Shown piece after piece: positions 9,705-17,520 of a DNA stretch of 64,000 nucleotides. The notes under the pieces are model-generated. The model was given only the letters and a program-made list of their open reading frames with translations, was not told the DNA's origin and searched no databases. How positions within the stretch are numbered: position 1 is the stretch's first letter; each line of letters starts with the position of its first letter. The stretch comes from Intrasporangiaceae bacterium URHB0013 (lineage in GTDB: Bacteria > Actinomycetota > Actinomycetes > Actinomycetales > Dermatophilaceae). The stretch is taken from positions 124,001-188,000 of the forward strand of contig JIBA01000014.1 of assembly GCA_000620545.1 (NCBI GenBank), read 5' to 3'. Both the position numbers and the translations under genes were made by a program.

Positions 9705-9743
9705 TGCGCACCTCCCCCACTCGACAGGCTGGGATGCCACGCG

Positions 9744-10880
9744 TCACAGGTGGCGGGGGCGCTCGGGTGGGAGGGCGGCGATGGCCTGGTCGACGTCGAG
9801 ACCGGTGACCTGGAGCAGGTCGACGATCGTCGAGCGGACCTGCGCCAGCACGGTCTCCGTGGCGAGGCGCGACGTGCGTGGCACCTCTCCCGTCGCCGTG
9901 GCGACTGCGAGCAGGGCGGGGCGTCCGATCTCCGGTGAGGCGTTCTCGGACAGGGCTCGACCGATGACGTCGGTCGCCGAGGCGAGCTCGAGCAGCAGCG
10001 CCTCGTAGCCGGGCGGGAGCGGCTCCCCGCGGCTCACCGCGACGGTGACGCGGCGGACGAGGACGCGGGTGCTGCGCATCGCCCGGTCGAGCGGCTCGAC
10101 GAGGTCGACCATCTTGCGCACCCCGGGCGCGTGGTGGCGCTTGAACGGTGACGACGTCAGCACCGAGAGCCCCTCGTCGGCGGCCGACCGCAGCTCGAGC
10201 AGGAGGGACTCGGTGCCGCGGGCCGAGGCGAGGACCTCGGCGGCGCCCTCGACGTCACCATCGCGCGCACTCGCGGCCGCCCGGCGCAGCAGCTCGCCGA
10301 TCTTGCGCACCGCCTCGGCAGCCGCGACCCGCGGTCGACGCAGCGGCGCCTGTGGCACGACGGTCGCGGCGACGAGTGCGACCGCGCCGCCGATGAGCGC
10401 GTCGGTCCACCGGTTGAAGGCCTGGCCCGGGGTGGCCACCAGCGCGACGATGACGATGCTCTGCACCGCCGACTGGATCACGATGACGGGTGCGCCGTCG
10501 AGCAAGGAGGCCAACGTCATCGAGGCCAGGACGACCACGGTGATCTGCCAGGGCCCGCTGCCGGCCACGTGGACGAAGACGTCGGCGGTGACGATGCCGA
10601 CCGCGACGCCGATGGCCACCTCGAAGACCCGTCGCAGCCGCTGGCCGTAGGACATCCCGAGACAGACCACCGCGACGATCGGCGCGAAGAAGGGCGACGG
10701 GTGCGTGAACACGTCGGTCGCGAGCCACCAGGCCACACCGGCCGACACCGCGCACTGCACGAGCAGGAACATCCGTGACCGCAGCCGACGGAATCGCGTG
10801 CGGACACTGAGCCTGCTGCGGTCCCACGCCCGGTCCAGCGCCTCGACGACAGGTGCGTCGCTCCTCAGGTAGTCGTCCAC
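9744..10880 (-). CDS. FUSC / aromatic-acid-exporter-type membrane protein
   Basis: The 378-residue protein has six hydrophobic segments in residues ~35-175, including PSPFFAPIVAVVCLG and VATPGQAFNRWTDALIGGAVAL. The latter is a typical FUSC signature (RxxDxxxGxxxA). A long soluble helical C-terminal half follows, rich in alanine, arginine and glutamate. FUSC proteins are thought to export aromatic acids or similar compounds, but no substrate is indicated. The start is GTG 10880 behind GAGAGG. It lies 59 nt downstream of the AmaP-like gene on the same strand, so it may be the last gene of the envelope-stress unit or separate. Confidence 0.8.
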   Translation of the reverse strand: MDDYLRSDAPVVEALDRAWDRSRLSVRTRFRRLRSRMFLLVQCAVSAGVAWWLATDVFTHPSPFFAPIVAVVCLGMSYGQRLRRVFEVAIGVAVGIVTADVFVHVAGSGPWQITVVVLASMTLASLLDGAPVIVIQSAVQSIVIVALVATPGQAFNRWTDALIGGAVALVAATVVPQAPLRRPRVAAAEAVRKIGELLRRAAASARDGDVEGAAEVLASARGTESLLLELRSAADEGLSVLTSSPFKRHHAPGVRKMVDLVEPLDRAMRSTRVLVRRVTVAVSRGEPLPPGYEALLLELASATDVIGRALSENASPEIGRPALLAVATATGEVPRTSRLATETVLAQVRSTIVDLLQVTGLDVDQAIAALPPERPRHL

Positions 10881-10939
10881 GAACGAGCCTCTCGGTCGAG
10901 TTCCGCTGCAGCGTCCATCGGCGAGGAGCGTGGGCCGCC

Positions 10940-11509
10940 TCAGTACACGCGCGGCATGGGCCTGTTCCGCCCGGCTGTCCGCAGCTGCACCCGCGAGACC
11001 ACGTCCTCCCGCTCGAGGGCGGACTGCAGGTCACCCGTGACGGCGTCCGCAGCGGCGCCCACCACGCGGAGGTCGGCACCCCGCTCGATGGTGGCGTCGA
11101 AGTGCGCGACGATCTCGCCGCGGTCGTGCTCGATCCGTCCCCGAGCCGTCCGCACACCCGGGGTCTGCGCCAGGGCGGTCGCCGCTGCGTCGATGACCGG
11201 CCTGGCTGCCACCAACAGCTTGCCCTGGGAGCCCGACCCGGTGAGGTACAGGTTGGAGACGCCGCTCCGGGGCAGGTGGGAGAGCAGCCACCGCAGTCCG
11301 ACGAGGGCGAGGATGACACCCGCCGCTCCGAGCGCCCACGGCCACCACTCCGCCTTCGGCAGCCAACGTATGCCGCTCACGTCCACCACGCTGGGGACCG
11401 ATCCCAGGCGGCCGGCATACCAGAGGATGCCCAACACACCGAGAGCGATGAGGACGACCCCGGCAACGGCAGTGAGAGTCCGGTCGGCAGCAAGCGTCCC
11501 GCGACTCAT
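10940..11509 (-). CDS. amaP: AmaP-type alkaline-shock membrane anchor
   Basis: The 189-residue protein has two transmembrane segments (TLTAVAGVVLIALGVLGILW near residue 15 and WPWALGAAGVILALVGLRWL near residue 57). A soluble C-terminal domain follows, with an Asp23-like pattern (AALAQTPGVRTARGRI). In Staphylococcus, AmaP anchors Asp23 to the membrane. The start ATG overlaps the stop of the gene before it by four bases, and it is the last clear member of the seven-gene operon. I47 is encoded by the rare codon ATA within GGCATAC. Confidence 0.75.
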   Translation of the reverse strand: MSRGTLAADRTLTAVAGVVLIALGVLGILWYAGRLGSVPSVVDVSGIRWLPKAEWWPWALGAAGVILALVGLRWLLSHLPRSGVSNLYLTGSGSQGKLLVAARPVIDAAATALAQTPGVRTARGRIEHDRGEIVAHFDATIERGADLRVVGAAADAVTGDLQSALEREDVVSRVQLRTAGRNRPMPRVY

Positions 11510-12111
11510 CTACCCGCCCCTTGTCTGCGCAGCCTGACTGACGGTTGGGTCCGCAGCGGCGCCAGGCGCTGGGTGGCTGCTTCCCGAATGCGTCCTTCGA
11601 TCCCCTGGTCACCGGTGGACCGGTAGTCGACGGTCACCCGACGAGGCGTGGCGGAGACCTTCACCCCGAGCACACCATCGACGTTCTCGACGGCGGTCTC
11701 CACGAGGCGGGCGACGTCCTTCGGCCGGAGGAAGACGCCGGTGGCGGCATCGAGGGCAGTCACCTTGGGGGCGCCCGGGCGGAGCGCCTTGATCAGCAGG
11801 GCCAGACCGACGAGGCTGAGGACGACACCGAGCGCTATGGTCCAGCCGGCGGGCCGTAGGCCCTGGAGCGCGTCGGACAGCTCATGCAGGGAGGGTGTGC
11901 CACGGAGCAGACGACCGTAGAGGAGGGCGTCCCGAACGGCGAGCACGCCCACGGCGGTCACCAGAAGGGCCAGCAGGATGCCGAGGGTCGAGATGCCACG
12001 GGTGCTCCGCGGTAGCCTGGCCGACCGCATCGCGGCACTCCCTCCTGCTCCCGGGTCCGTGCCGCGGGCGTCCGGTGACGCCGGCGGTGGAGTCGCCATC
12101 TCGGTGCTCAC
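11506..12111 (-). CDS. Second AmaP-like / DUF6286-type membrane protein
   Basis: The 201-residue protein has a disordered proline/glycine-rich start and two hydrophobic segments (TLGILLALLVTAVGVLAV and WTIALGVVLSLVGLALLI). Its soluble C-terminal domain contains RLVETAVENVDGVLGVKVSATPRRVTV, matching the fold of the neighbouring AmaP and Asp23-like proteins. It probably also tethers Asp23/Gls24 proteins at the inner membrane face. It overlaps both neighbours by ATGA, so translation should be coupled. Assignment to DUF6286 is from memory of family layout. Confidence 0.7.
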   Translation of the reverse strand: MSTEMATPPPASPDARGTDPGAGGSAAMRSARLPRSTRGISTLGILLALLVTAVGVLAVRDALLYGRLLRGTPSLHELSDALQGLRPAGWTIALGVVLSLVGLALLIKALRPGAPKVTALDAATGVFLRPKDVARLVETAVENVDGVLGVKVSATPRRVTVDYRSTGDQGIEGRIREAATQRLAPLRTQPSVRLRRQGAGR

Positions 12112-12536
12112 TGCACTCTCCTCTCGTTCGGTGCTGCGGGCTGCGTGACGGTCGCGACGGTCACGTCGACGGCGTCCACGGTCATGCCCGCCAGCGACTG
12201 CAGCTGGTCGCGCACGCGGTCCCTGACCGCGGCCGCGGTGCGTCCCAGCGGGGCCGGCCAGACGACGGCGATGTCCACCCGGACGCGCGCGTGGCCACCG
12301 GCCACTTCTGCCCTGACGTTCGGGTACTGCCGTCCGACCACGCCCTCGAGTCCGGAGCCGACCCTGCGCACGCCGGGCACCTCGCCGGCGGCGATGGTGG
12401 CAAGGCGCTCGATGACCCGCTCGGCGATGTCCAGCCGCCCGCGCTCGGCAGGGTCCGGCAGTGCTGCCGCGGGTCTCGCACCCGGCGTCGGCGGCGCAGC
12501 TGGAGCCTGGGCAGCCGTGGTGTCAGTCACGGCCAC
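12108..12536 (-). CDS. Asp23/Gls24-family envelope stress protein (first of three)
   Basis: The 142-residue protein contains the family core: DIAERVIERLATIAAGEVPGV, then HARVRVDIAVVWPAP and VRDRVRDQLQSLAGMTVDAVDV. Asp23/Gls24 proteins are cytosolic, bind membrane anchors and are induced by envelope or alkaline stress. An alanine/proline-rich N-terminal extension of about 30 residues precedes the domain. The start is GTG 12536 (GTG 12530 also possible), 14 nt inside the preceding gene; the stop overlaps the next gene. Confidence 0.85.
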   Translation of the reverse strand: MAVTDTTAAQAPAAPPTPGARPAAALPDPAERGRLDIAERVIERLATIAAGEVPGVRRVGSGLEGVVGRQYPNVRAEVAGGHARVRVDIAVVWPAPLGRTAAAVRDRVRDQLQSLAGMTVDAVDVTVATVTQPAAPNERRVQ

Positions 12537-12702
12537 GGCCCCCCATCAGCTTGCCCAGGTCGATCTGACCGTCGAGCTGGCCTCCGACGAGCAAGCCGAC
12601 GACGCCAAGGACCAGAGCGATGAGGAAGCCGGTGAGACCACCGGCTGCAGCGGCAATTCCGAGCAAGAGGCCGGCCAGCAGACCGATCATTGAGCTGGAC
12701 AT
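12523..12702 (-). CDS. 59-residue membrane protein of the Asp23 operon (DUF2273-like)
   Basis: A short gene with AAGGAG upstream of ATG 12702. The product is MSSSMIGLLAGLLLGIAA..., one long or two close hydrophobic segments, then a tail DGQIDLGKLMGGRGRD. Small hydrophobic proteins of this size (DUF2273) sit in Asp23/AmaP operons in Firmicutes and actinobacteria. I infer a membrane component of the same stress system. It overlaps the following Asp23 gene by 14 nt. Confidence 0.75.
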   Translation of the reverse strand: MSSSMIGLLAGLLLGIAAAAGGLTGFLIALVLGVVGLLVGGQLDGQIDLGKLMGGRGRD

Positions 12703-12753
12703 GTGGATCTCCTTTGACGGACGACCGGCCCAGTGGCCGGGTCGTCGTTCGGC

Positions 12754-13083
12754 TTAGATCTCTGAGCGGTGTTCGGCTCCCGGAAACGAGCGGGGGAGAT
12801 GTTGGCGCCAGGTCCTCACGAGGCGGCGCCCGCGCCGGGCGACGCGCATGCGTGACCCACGCCAGGTTCGGCGCACAGCCGGCCGCGAGGTGGCCGAGGA
12901 GGCGCCACCCACCTCGGCGTGGTCGGCGGCGACGCCGAAGGCCGTGTCGATGTCGGCCAGGGCCAACAGGTAGGCCTCGGTGTCCCCGCCCAGGTCCGGG
13001 TGGTGCGTGGCCGCGGCCCGTCGCCGCAGCCGCGTCCATTCGGCGCGGGCGGCTGGTTCCTCGGGTCCCCGGAGTGCCATCAC
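12754..13083 (-). CDS. Short J-domain-like protein in the Asp23 operon
   Basis: The 109-residue protein contains EWTRLRRRAAATHHPDLGGDTEAYLLALADIDTAFG in residues ~15-50, here named in pieces: a basic helix, the invariant HPD loop, then an acidic helix. This is the helix II-HPD-helix III core of a DnaJ J-domain, which stimulates Hsp70 ATPase. Helix I appears absent or very short. The C-terminal half is arginine-rich (WRGSRMRVARRGRRLVRTW), suggesting binding to nucleic acid or acidic lipid. GTG 13083 overlaps the stop of the gene before it (GTGA); ATG 13080 is an alternative. I have not seen J-domain proteins described as standard members of Asp23 operons. Confidence 0.65.
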   Translation of the reverse strand: MMALRGPEEPAARAEWTRLRRRAAATHHPDLGGDTEAYLLALADIDTAFGVAADHAEVGGASSATSRPAVRRTWRGSRMRVARRGRRLVRTWRQHLPRSFPGAEHRSEI

Positions 13084-13412
13084 GTGTCCCGGGAGACGGC
13101 TGTCTCGAGTGGTGTCGCGACGTCCTCGACGACGACGTCGACGGGGGTGTGAGTGATGGCGCTGACGACCGCTCGAACCCGGTCGGCCGTTTCCCGAACC
13201 GGGACGCCGTACGTCAGGACGACGTGCACCGTCGTGGTCCCGGGCCGCAGCTGGACGCCGGTGACCTTGCGCCCGGCAAGGTACGTGGCGGCTTCCCCGA
13301 AGGCTCCGCCGTGCAGGGCTGCGACGCCGGGCACACTGAGCACAGCCGCCTCGACGGCGTCCGCGAGCTCAGCGGGCTGGGGCGGGCTGCCCTCGCCCGG
13401 TTGACCGGTCAC
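13080..13412 (-). CDS. Short Asp23/Gls24-like protein
   Basis: The 110-residue protein follows the Asp23 pattern: LADAVEAAVLSVPGVAALHGG, a beta-rich middle VTGVQLRPGTTTVHVVLTYGVP, then a helix VRETADRVRAVVSAITHTPVDVVVEDV. It has no membrane segment. It probably forms hetero-oligomers with the other two Asp23-like proteins in the operon. Start ATG 13412 overlaps the previous stop by ATGA; the stop overlaps the J-domain gene. Confidence 0.7.
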   Translation of the reverse strand: MTGQPGEGSPPQPAELADAVEAAVLSVPGVAALHGGAFGEAATYLAGRKVTGVQLRPGTTTVHVVLTYGVPVRETADRVRAVVSAITHTPVDVVVEDVATPLETAVSRDT

Positions 13413-13888
13413 TGGACTCGGGGCTCGCTGCGCGGGCTCGACTCCTCGTCCTGGCTCTCGGTGTCGCTCTCGAGGAACACGTCCTGGACGTCGATGTTGA
13501 CCTCCGTGACCTCGAGGCTGGTCATCCGCTCGATCGCCGAGATGACGTTGCGACGAATGCCTTGCGCCAGATCAGCGATCGCGACGCCGTACTCGGCCAC
13601 CAGCTGGACGTCGACGGCTGCCTGCCGCTCGCCCACCTCGACCGAGACACCCTGGGAGTGATTCGTGCGGCCACCGGGGATGCGCTCACGAAGAGCTCCG
13701 ACCGCCCGAGCCGTGCCGCCACCGAGGGCGTGCACGCCGGAGACCTCGCGCGCCGAGATGCCCGCGATCTTGGCAACCACGGTGTCGGCGATCGTCGTCC
13801 GGCCCAGCTCGGTGACGAGGGGCGACTGCACCTCGGTGCTGCTGACGGCGGTCGAGCTGCGGTTCGTCTGGCTCTGCGTGTCGCTCAT
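13409..13888 (-). CDS. Asp23/Gls24-family envelope stress protein, first gene of the operon
   Basis: The 159-residue protein is the most canonical of the three. It has TTIADTVVAKIAGISAREVSGV, then VSVEVGERQAAVDVQLVAEYGV and IRRNVISAIERMTSLEVTEVNI with an acidic tail. It is a soluble cytosolic stress protein expected to coat the membrane through the AmaP-like anchors encoded downstream. The start ATG 13888 has AAGGAG 7 nt upstream. A TTGACA hexamer at 13958-13963 (minus strand) could be a -35 box, but the best -10 candidate (GATTGT, 13932-13937) gives a 20-nt spacer, so a sigma factor other than the housekeeping one is possible. Confidence 0.88.
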   Translation of the reverse strand: MSDTQSQTNRSSTAVSSTEVQSPLVTELGRTTIADTVVAKIAGISAREVSGVHALGGGTARAVGALRERIPGGRTNHSQGVSVEVGERQAAVDVQLVAEYGVAIADLAQGIRRNVISAIERMTSLEVTEVNIDVQDVFLESDTESQDEESSPRSEPRVQ

Positions 13889-14168
13889 CGCATGGCTCCT
13901 TCAAAGTGGGTCAGATGAAGGCGAGACGTGCACAATCCCCGAAACCCGTCCGCCTACTGTCAAAGGTAGCGCTGTGCGGCACGTCCCGATAGCGCCGCTC
14001 AACCCGCCTCAGGTGGCTGTCTCTTCCGGCCGCTGACGGGCGCAGCGACGGAGCAGCCAGGTCCCCGAGACGTGGATGAGGGCGTTGGCCGCGCCGACGT
14101 CGATCGCGAGGGTCACGCCCGAGGGGGCGCTGCCGCGATCAGCAGGTCGTGCCGAGATCGTGCCCCGA

Positions 14169-14597
14169 TCAACCCTCGAGATCGGGGAACCAGATGCCGA
14201 TCTCGCGGGTGGCGGACTCGTGGGAGTCAGAACCGTGCACGATGTTCTGCTGCACCTTCAGGCCCCAGTCACGCCCGAGGTCGCCGCGGATCGTGCCCGG
14301 TGCCGCGTCGGTCGGGTTGGTGGCGCCGGCGAGGCTGCGGAAGCCCTTGACGCAGTCGTGCCCCTCGACGACGACCGCGGTGGCGGGGCCTGAGCTCATG
14401 AACTCGACGAGAGGCTCGTAGAACGGCTTGCCCTCGTGCTCGGCGTAGTGGGCGGACAGCTGGTCACGGCTGGGCGTCAGCACGGAGAGGGCGACAAGAC
14501 GGTAGCCCTTCGCCTCGATGCGGCGCAGGACCTCACCGGTGAGGCCGCGCTGGAAACCGTCGGGTTTGACGAGGACGAGGGAGCGTTCGATGGTCAC
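14169..14597 (-). CDS. ndk: Nucleoside-diphosphate kinase
   Basis: Ndk moves the gamma-phosphate from ATP to other (d)NDPs through a phosphohistidine. The 142-residue protein begins TIERSLVLVKPDGFQRGLTGE and has the active-site motif NIVHGSDS with H121 as the phosphoacceptor. Length is standard. The start is GTG 14597, which overlaps the stop of the upstream DUF4233 gene (14594). A TAGGGT box 6 nt upstream could also give a separate leaderless transcript. Confidence 0.97.
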   Translation of the reverse strand: MTIERSLVLVKPDGFQRGLTGEVLRRIEAKGYRLVALSVLTPSRDQLSAHYAEHEGKPFYEPLVEFMSSGPATAVVVEGHDCVKGFRSLAGATNPTDAAPGTIRGDLGRDWGLKVQQNIVHGSDSHESATREIGIWFPDLEG

Positions 14598-15013
14598 CCG
14601 TCAACCCTATCGGCCGCCTCACCGTCGCCCGCCGCGGCTTCGCGACGGGCCATCACGGCGTCGACCTGAGCCCCCTTCACCAGGCAGGTGACCCAGAGGG
14701 CGAGGAAGAACAGCCCGACGACGAACATCATCGGCACGACGAGGGCGCTGAGCAGGGTCAGGGCCTGCACGACCCAGCCGAGCGTCACGCCCCACGGGCG
14801 GCGCATGAGTCCCGCGGCGACGATGCAGAGGACTCCGAGCCCGATGCCGACGACGAGGTAGGCCGTGCCCGACCCGCCGCCTTCGTCGGCGGCCGCGAGG
14901 GCCCGGGCCACGAGCGCACCGAGCAGGATGCAGATGGACTGGCCGCCGAGCACCGTCGCGAGCATGCGGAAGGTGAACTTGCCGGTCCTGCCGTAGAAGA
15001 TGATCGAACGCAT
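14594..15013 (-). CDS. DUF4233 membrane protein
   Basis: The 139-residue protein begins MRSIIFYGRTGKFTFRMLAT and has about four hydrophobic segments (GQSICILLGALVARAL, AYLVVGIGLGVLCIVAAG, VVQALTLLSALVVPM, FVVGLFFLALWVTCLV). DUF4233 genes are found between folC and ndk in many actinobacteria, as here. Function is unknown. I chose ATG 15013 because the longer frame adds only a basic non-conserved tail. No clear Shine-Dalgarno is visible. Its last codons overlap ndk. Confidence 0.85.
   Translation of the reverse strand: MRSIIFYGRTGKFTFRMLATVLGGQSICILLGALVARALAAADEGGGSGTAYLVVGIGLGVLCIVAAGLMRRPWGVTLGWVVQALTLLSALVVPMMFVVGLFFLALWVTCLVKGAQVDAVMARREAAAGDGEAADRVDG
14604..14609 (-). promoter_or_regulatory. 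Possible internal -10 box for ndk (leaderless)
   Basis: TAGGGT lies 6 nt before GTG 14597, inside the 3' end of the DUF4233 gene. Confidence 0.45.
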
Positions 15014-15047
15014 GGGGTGGTTCTCGCCTCGGGTGTCGGCTTGCGGC

Positions 15048-15494
15048 TCAGTAGTTCTGGGTGGTGTCCCAGGTGCGGATGATGGCCTGCGCCTCCGAAC
15101 CGCTGGCCCCCGTTGCCTCGGCATACAGGCTCATCGCGTCCTCGCGGCGCCCAGCGAGGATCAGCTCGCTGATGCGGGCCCGGCCCTCGTCGGTGAGCCG
15201 GCCCTCGGTGTAGGACGCCGCGGCGTCGCGCACCCCGGGCCCCTGGCCCGGGACGAACCAGCCGTCGACGGCTCGCTTGGCGTCGGCGAGCGGGGCACCC
15301 GTCGCCTCGCGGTAGATCTTGATGGCATTGATCTTGTGGCCGGCGCTGATCTCCCGGCTCACGCGGGCGCGGACCGTCTCGGTGAGACCGACGAGCTCGC
15401 GGTCCGGGTCCTTGCGCCCCATGACCCGGCCCCAGACGACGACGGCGACGACGATGACGATGACGATGAGGACGAGCTTCACCAGGGGGTGCAT
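15048..15494 (-). CDS. Membrane-anchored protein with tandem L7/L12-C-terminal-like repeats
   Basis: The 148-residue protein starts with one transmembrane helix (LVKLVLIVIVIVVAVVVWG), so the rest is tethered to the membrane, probably on the cytosolic side. Residues ~50-80 read GHKINAIKIYREATGAPLAD, then AKRAVDGWF. This is the helix-turn pattern of the ribosomal protein L7/L12 C-terminal domain, which has KIxxIKxxREITGxGLxEAKxxV. A second, more diverged copy follows near residues 110-142 (LAGRREDAMSLYAEATGA, then EAQAIIRTW). Role unknown. It sits between folC and DUF4233, 34 nt from each. Confidence 0.75.
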   Translation of the reverse strand: MHPLVKLVLIVIVIVVAVVVWGRVMGRKDPDRELVGLTETVRARVSREISAGHKINAIKIYREATGAPLADAKRAVDGWFVPGQGPGVRDAAASYTEGRLTDEGRARISELILAGRREDAMSLYAEATGASGSEAQAIIRTWDTTQNY

Positions 15495-15529
15495 GGGTGC
15501 CAGCCTAAATCGGGTCGGGTCGGGTCACG

Positions 15530-16921
15530 TCAGACGTCGGTGTGGCCGAGGAGCATCCGCACCTCACCCGCGGTGATGACCGAGCCGGTGACGATGACCC
15601 CACCGCCCATGCCGTCGGACTCGGCGATCGTCACGGCCTGCTCGAGCGCGTCGGGCAGGTCGCGGACCACCGTGACGCGGGACTCGCCGAACAGCTCCAC
15701 CGCGAGCTTGCCCAGAGCCTCGGGCCGCATCGCCCGCGGGGACGAGCTGCGGGTGACGACGATGTGGTCGAGGGCGGGCTCCAGCACCTCGAGCATCCCG
15801 GCCGCGTCCTTGTCGGCCACGATGCCGACCAGCCCGACGAGTCGGGTGAAGGAGAACGCCTCGTCCAGGGCGGCCACGAGGGAACGGGCACCGTGGGGGT
15901 TGTGGGCCGCGTCGACGAGGACCGTCGGCGACCGTCGCACGATCTCCAGGCGTCCCGGCGAGGTCATCGAGGCGACCGCTGCACTCAGCACGTCGGGCTC
16001 GATGCGCTGCTCGCCGCCGCCGACAAAGGACTCGACGGCCGCGACGGCGGTGGAGAGGTTGCTCGCCTGGTGCGCGCCGTGCAGCGGGAGGAACAGGTCG
16101 ACGTACTCCCCCGCGAGACCGCGGACCGAGACCTGCTGGCCGCCGATGGCGACCTCTCGGGCCAGGACGCCGAAGTCGTTGCCCTCGAACGCGATGCGCG
16201 CCCCGCCGACCTCCTCGACCCGGTCGATGAGGACGCGCGCGACATCCTCGTCCTGCACGCCGGACACGGTGACCGAGTCCCGCTTGATGATGCCGCTCTT
16301 CTCCTCCGCGATGGAGACGACGTCGTCGCCCAGCAGGTGCGTGTGGTCGAGGTCGACGGGCGTGACCACGGCGACCTGCGCGTCGATGACGTTGGTCGCG
16401 TCCCACGAGCCGCCGAGCCCGACCTCGATGATCGCGACATCGACGGGCGCGTCGGCGAACGCGGCGTACGCGAGCGCGACGAGGACCTCAAAGAAGTTCA
16501 TCCGGCGGCCACCGGACTCGAGCGAGCGGGCATCGACGAGCTCGATGAGCGGTGCCACCTCGTCGTAGGCCGCGATGAACTTCTCGCGTGGGATCGGTTT
16601 GCCCGACAGGGTGATCCGCTCACGGATGTCGTGAAGGTGTGGAGAGGTGAAGCGTCCCGTGGACAGACCCGTCTCACGCAGGATCGAGTCGATCATCCGG
16701 CTCGTCGAGGTCTTGCCGTTGGTACCGGTGAGATGGATCGAGGGATACGTGCGCTGGGGGTCGCCGGCGAGCTCCATCACCGCGCGGATGCGGTCGAGCG
16801 ACGGACCGATGTCGTTCTCCGGGGCCCGCGCGAGGATCTCCTCCTCGATCTCGCGCATCCGCTTCATCTCCTCGAGGTTGCGCGCAGCCTCGAGCGCGGC
16901 GGCGTCCGGACGGCCGTTCAT
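15530..16921 (-). CDS. folC: Bifunctional folylpolyglutamate / dihydrofolate synthase
   Basis: FolC adds glutamate to dihydropteroate and to folates, keeping the cofactors in the cell. The 463-residue protein has the Mur-ligase P-loop HLTGTNGKTSTSRM near residue 65, the folate-binding TSPHLHDIRERI and IIEVGLGGSWDATN. Its C-terminal domain contains VDAAHNPHGARSL. Length is normal. Start ATG 16921 overlaps the GNAT stop by ATGA, placing it in the ileS-GNAT-folC unit. Confidence 0.94.
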   Translation of the reverse strand: MNGRPDAAALEAARNLEEMKRMREIEEEILARAPENDIGPSLDRIRAVMELAGDPQRTYPSIHLTGTNGKTSTSRMIDSILRETGLSTGRFTSPHLHDIRERITLSGKPIPREKFIAAYDEVAPLIELVDARSLESGGRRMNFFEVLVALAYAAFADAPVDVAIIEVGLGGSWDATNVIDAQVAVVTPVDLDHTHLLGDDVVSIAEEKSGIIKRDSVTVSGVQDEDVARVLIDRVEEVGGARIAFEGNDFGVLAREVAIGGQQVSVRGLAGEYVDLFLPLHGAHQASNLSTAVAAVESFVGGGEQRIEPDVLSAAVASMTSPGRLEIVRRSPTVLVDAAHNPHGARSLVAALDEAFSFTRLVGLVGIVADKDAAGMLEVLEPALDHIVVTRSSSPRAMRPEALGKLAVELFGESRVTVVRDLPDALEQAVTIAESDGMGGGVIVTGSVITAGEVRMLLGHTDV

Positions 16922-17520
16922 GCCGACTCCCCCGTCTCGAGCTCGAGGACCATCCACACGCTCTCGGGCAGCCCCGACCCCGGCCTCTCGCGGTGGGTCT
17001 CGACGAAGCCACGCCCGGCGTAGAAGCGGGCCGCCATCTGGTTGCCCTCGAGGTAGGACAGCGTGATGCGCCGGTGCTCGCCCTCGCGGGCACGTGCGAC
17101 GACGGCATCCATGAGGCGTGACCCGATCCCCCGGCCGTGGTGGCCCGGCAGGACGTAGAGCTTCCACAGCACGAACGACTCGTCCTGCGCGCCGAAGGTC
17201 GCCACACCGACGACATCGTCGCCCTCGACGGCCACGAGGGTGCGGCCCTTGCGGATCGAGTCGGTGATGACATCGCTCGTCCACCACTTGGCGAGACCCA
17301 TGGCGACGTACTCGGGCCCGGCGATGGGCTCGTAGGTCGCCGGCCACGTTCGGTGCCCGACAGACAGCACGCCCGAGAGGTCGTCGCCGACGGCCCCCCG
17401 GACGACGACGTGGTCCCTGGGAACGGCGCGTCGGCGGCTCTCCTCGTCGGCCTCGTCCCGGTCGCGGGTCCTTCTCACGTCGGCGCCCTCCAGCTCGTCC
17501 TCACGGTTCGTGGCGATCAT
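16918..17520 (-). CDS. GNAT-family N-acetyltransferase
   Basis: The 200-residue protein has the acetyl-CoA-binding motif [22 protein letters not shown] and the C-terminal [19 protein letters not shown] typical of GNATs. An arginine/glutamate-rich N-terminal tail of about 35 residues precedes the domain. The acceptor is unknown. It overlaps both ileS and folC by four bases and so is translationally coupled to them; this suggests a housekeeping role, but nothing in the sequence says which. Confidence 0.85.
   Translation of the reverse strand: MIATNREDELEGADVRRTRDRDEADEESRRRAVPRDHVVVRGAVGDDLSGVLSVGHRTWPATYEPIAGPEYVAMGLAKWWTSDVITDSIRKGRTLVAVEGDDVVGVATFGAQDESFVLWKLYVLPGHHGRGIGSRLMDAVVARAREGEHRRITLSYLEGNQMAARFYAGRGFVETHRERPGSGLPESVWMVLELETGESA

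Noticed and set aside
7860-9740. A 626-codon open frame on the minus strand
   Set aside because: Antisense to the DUF3311/symporter pair, whose transmembrane pattern and motifs are clear.
13932-13963. A standard housekeeping promoter (TTGACA ... GATTGT) for the Asp23 operon
   Set aside because: The 20-nt spacer is too long for the usual sigma-70 arrangement and the -10 match is poor, so it is only mentioned as a possible -35 element.
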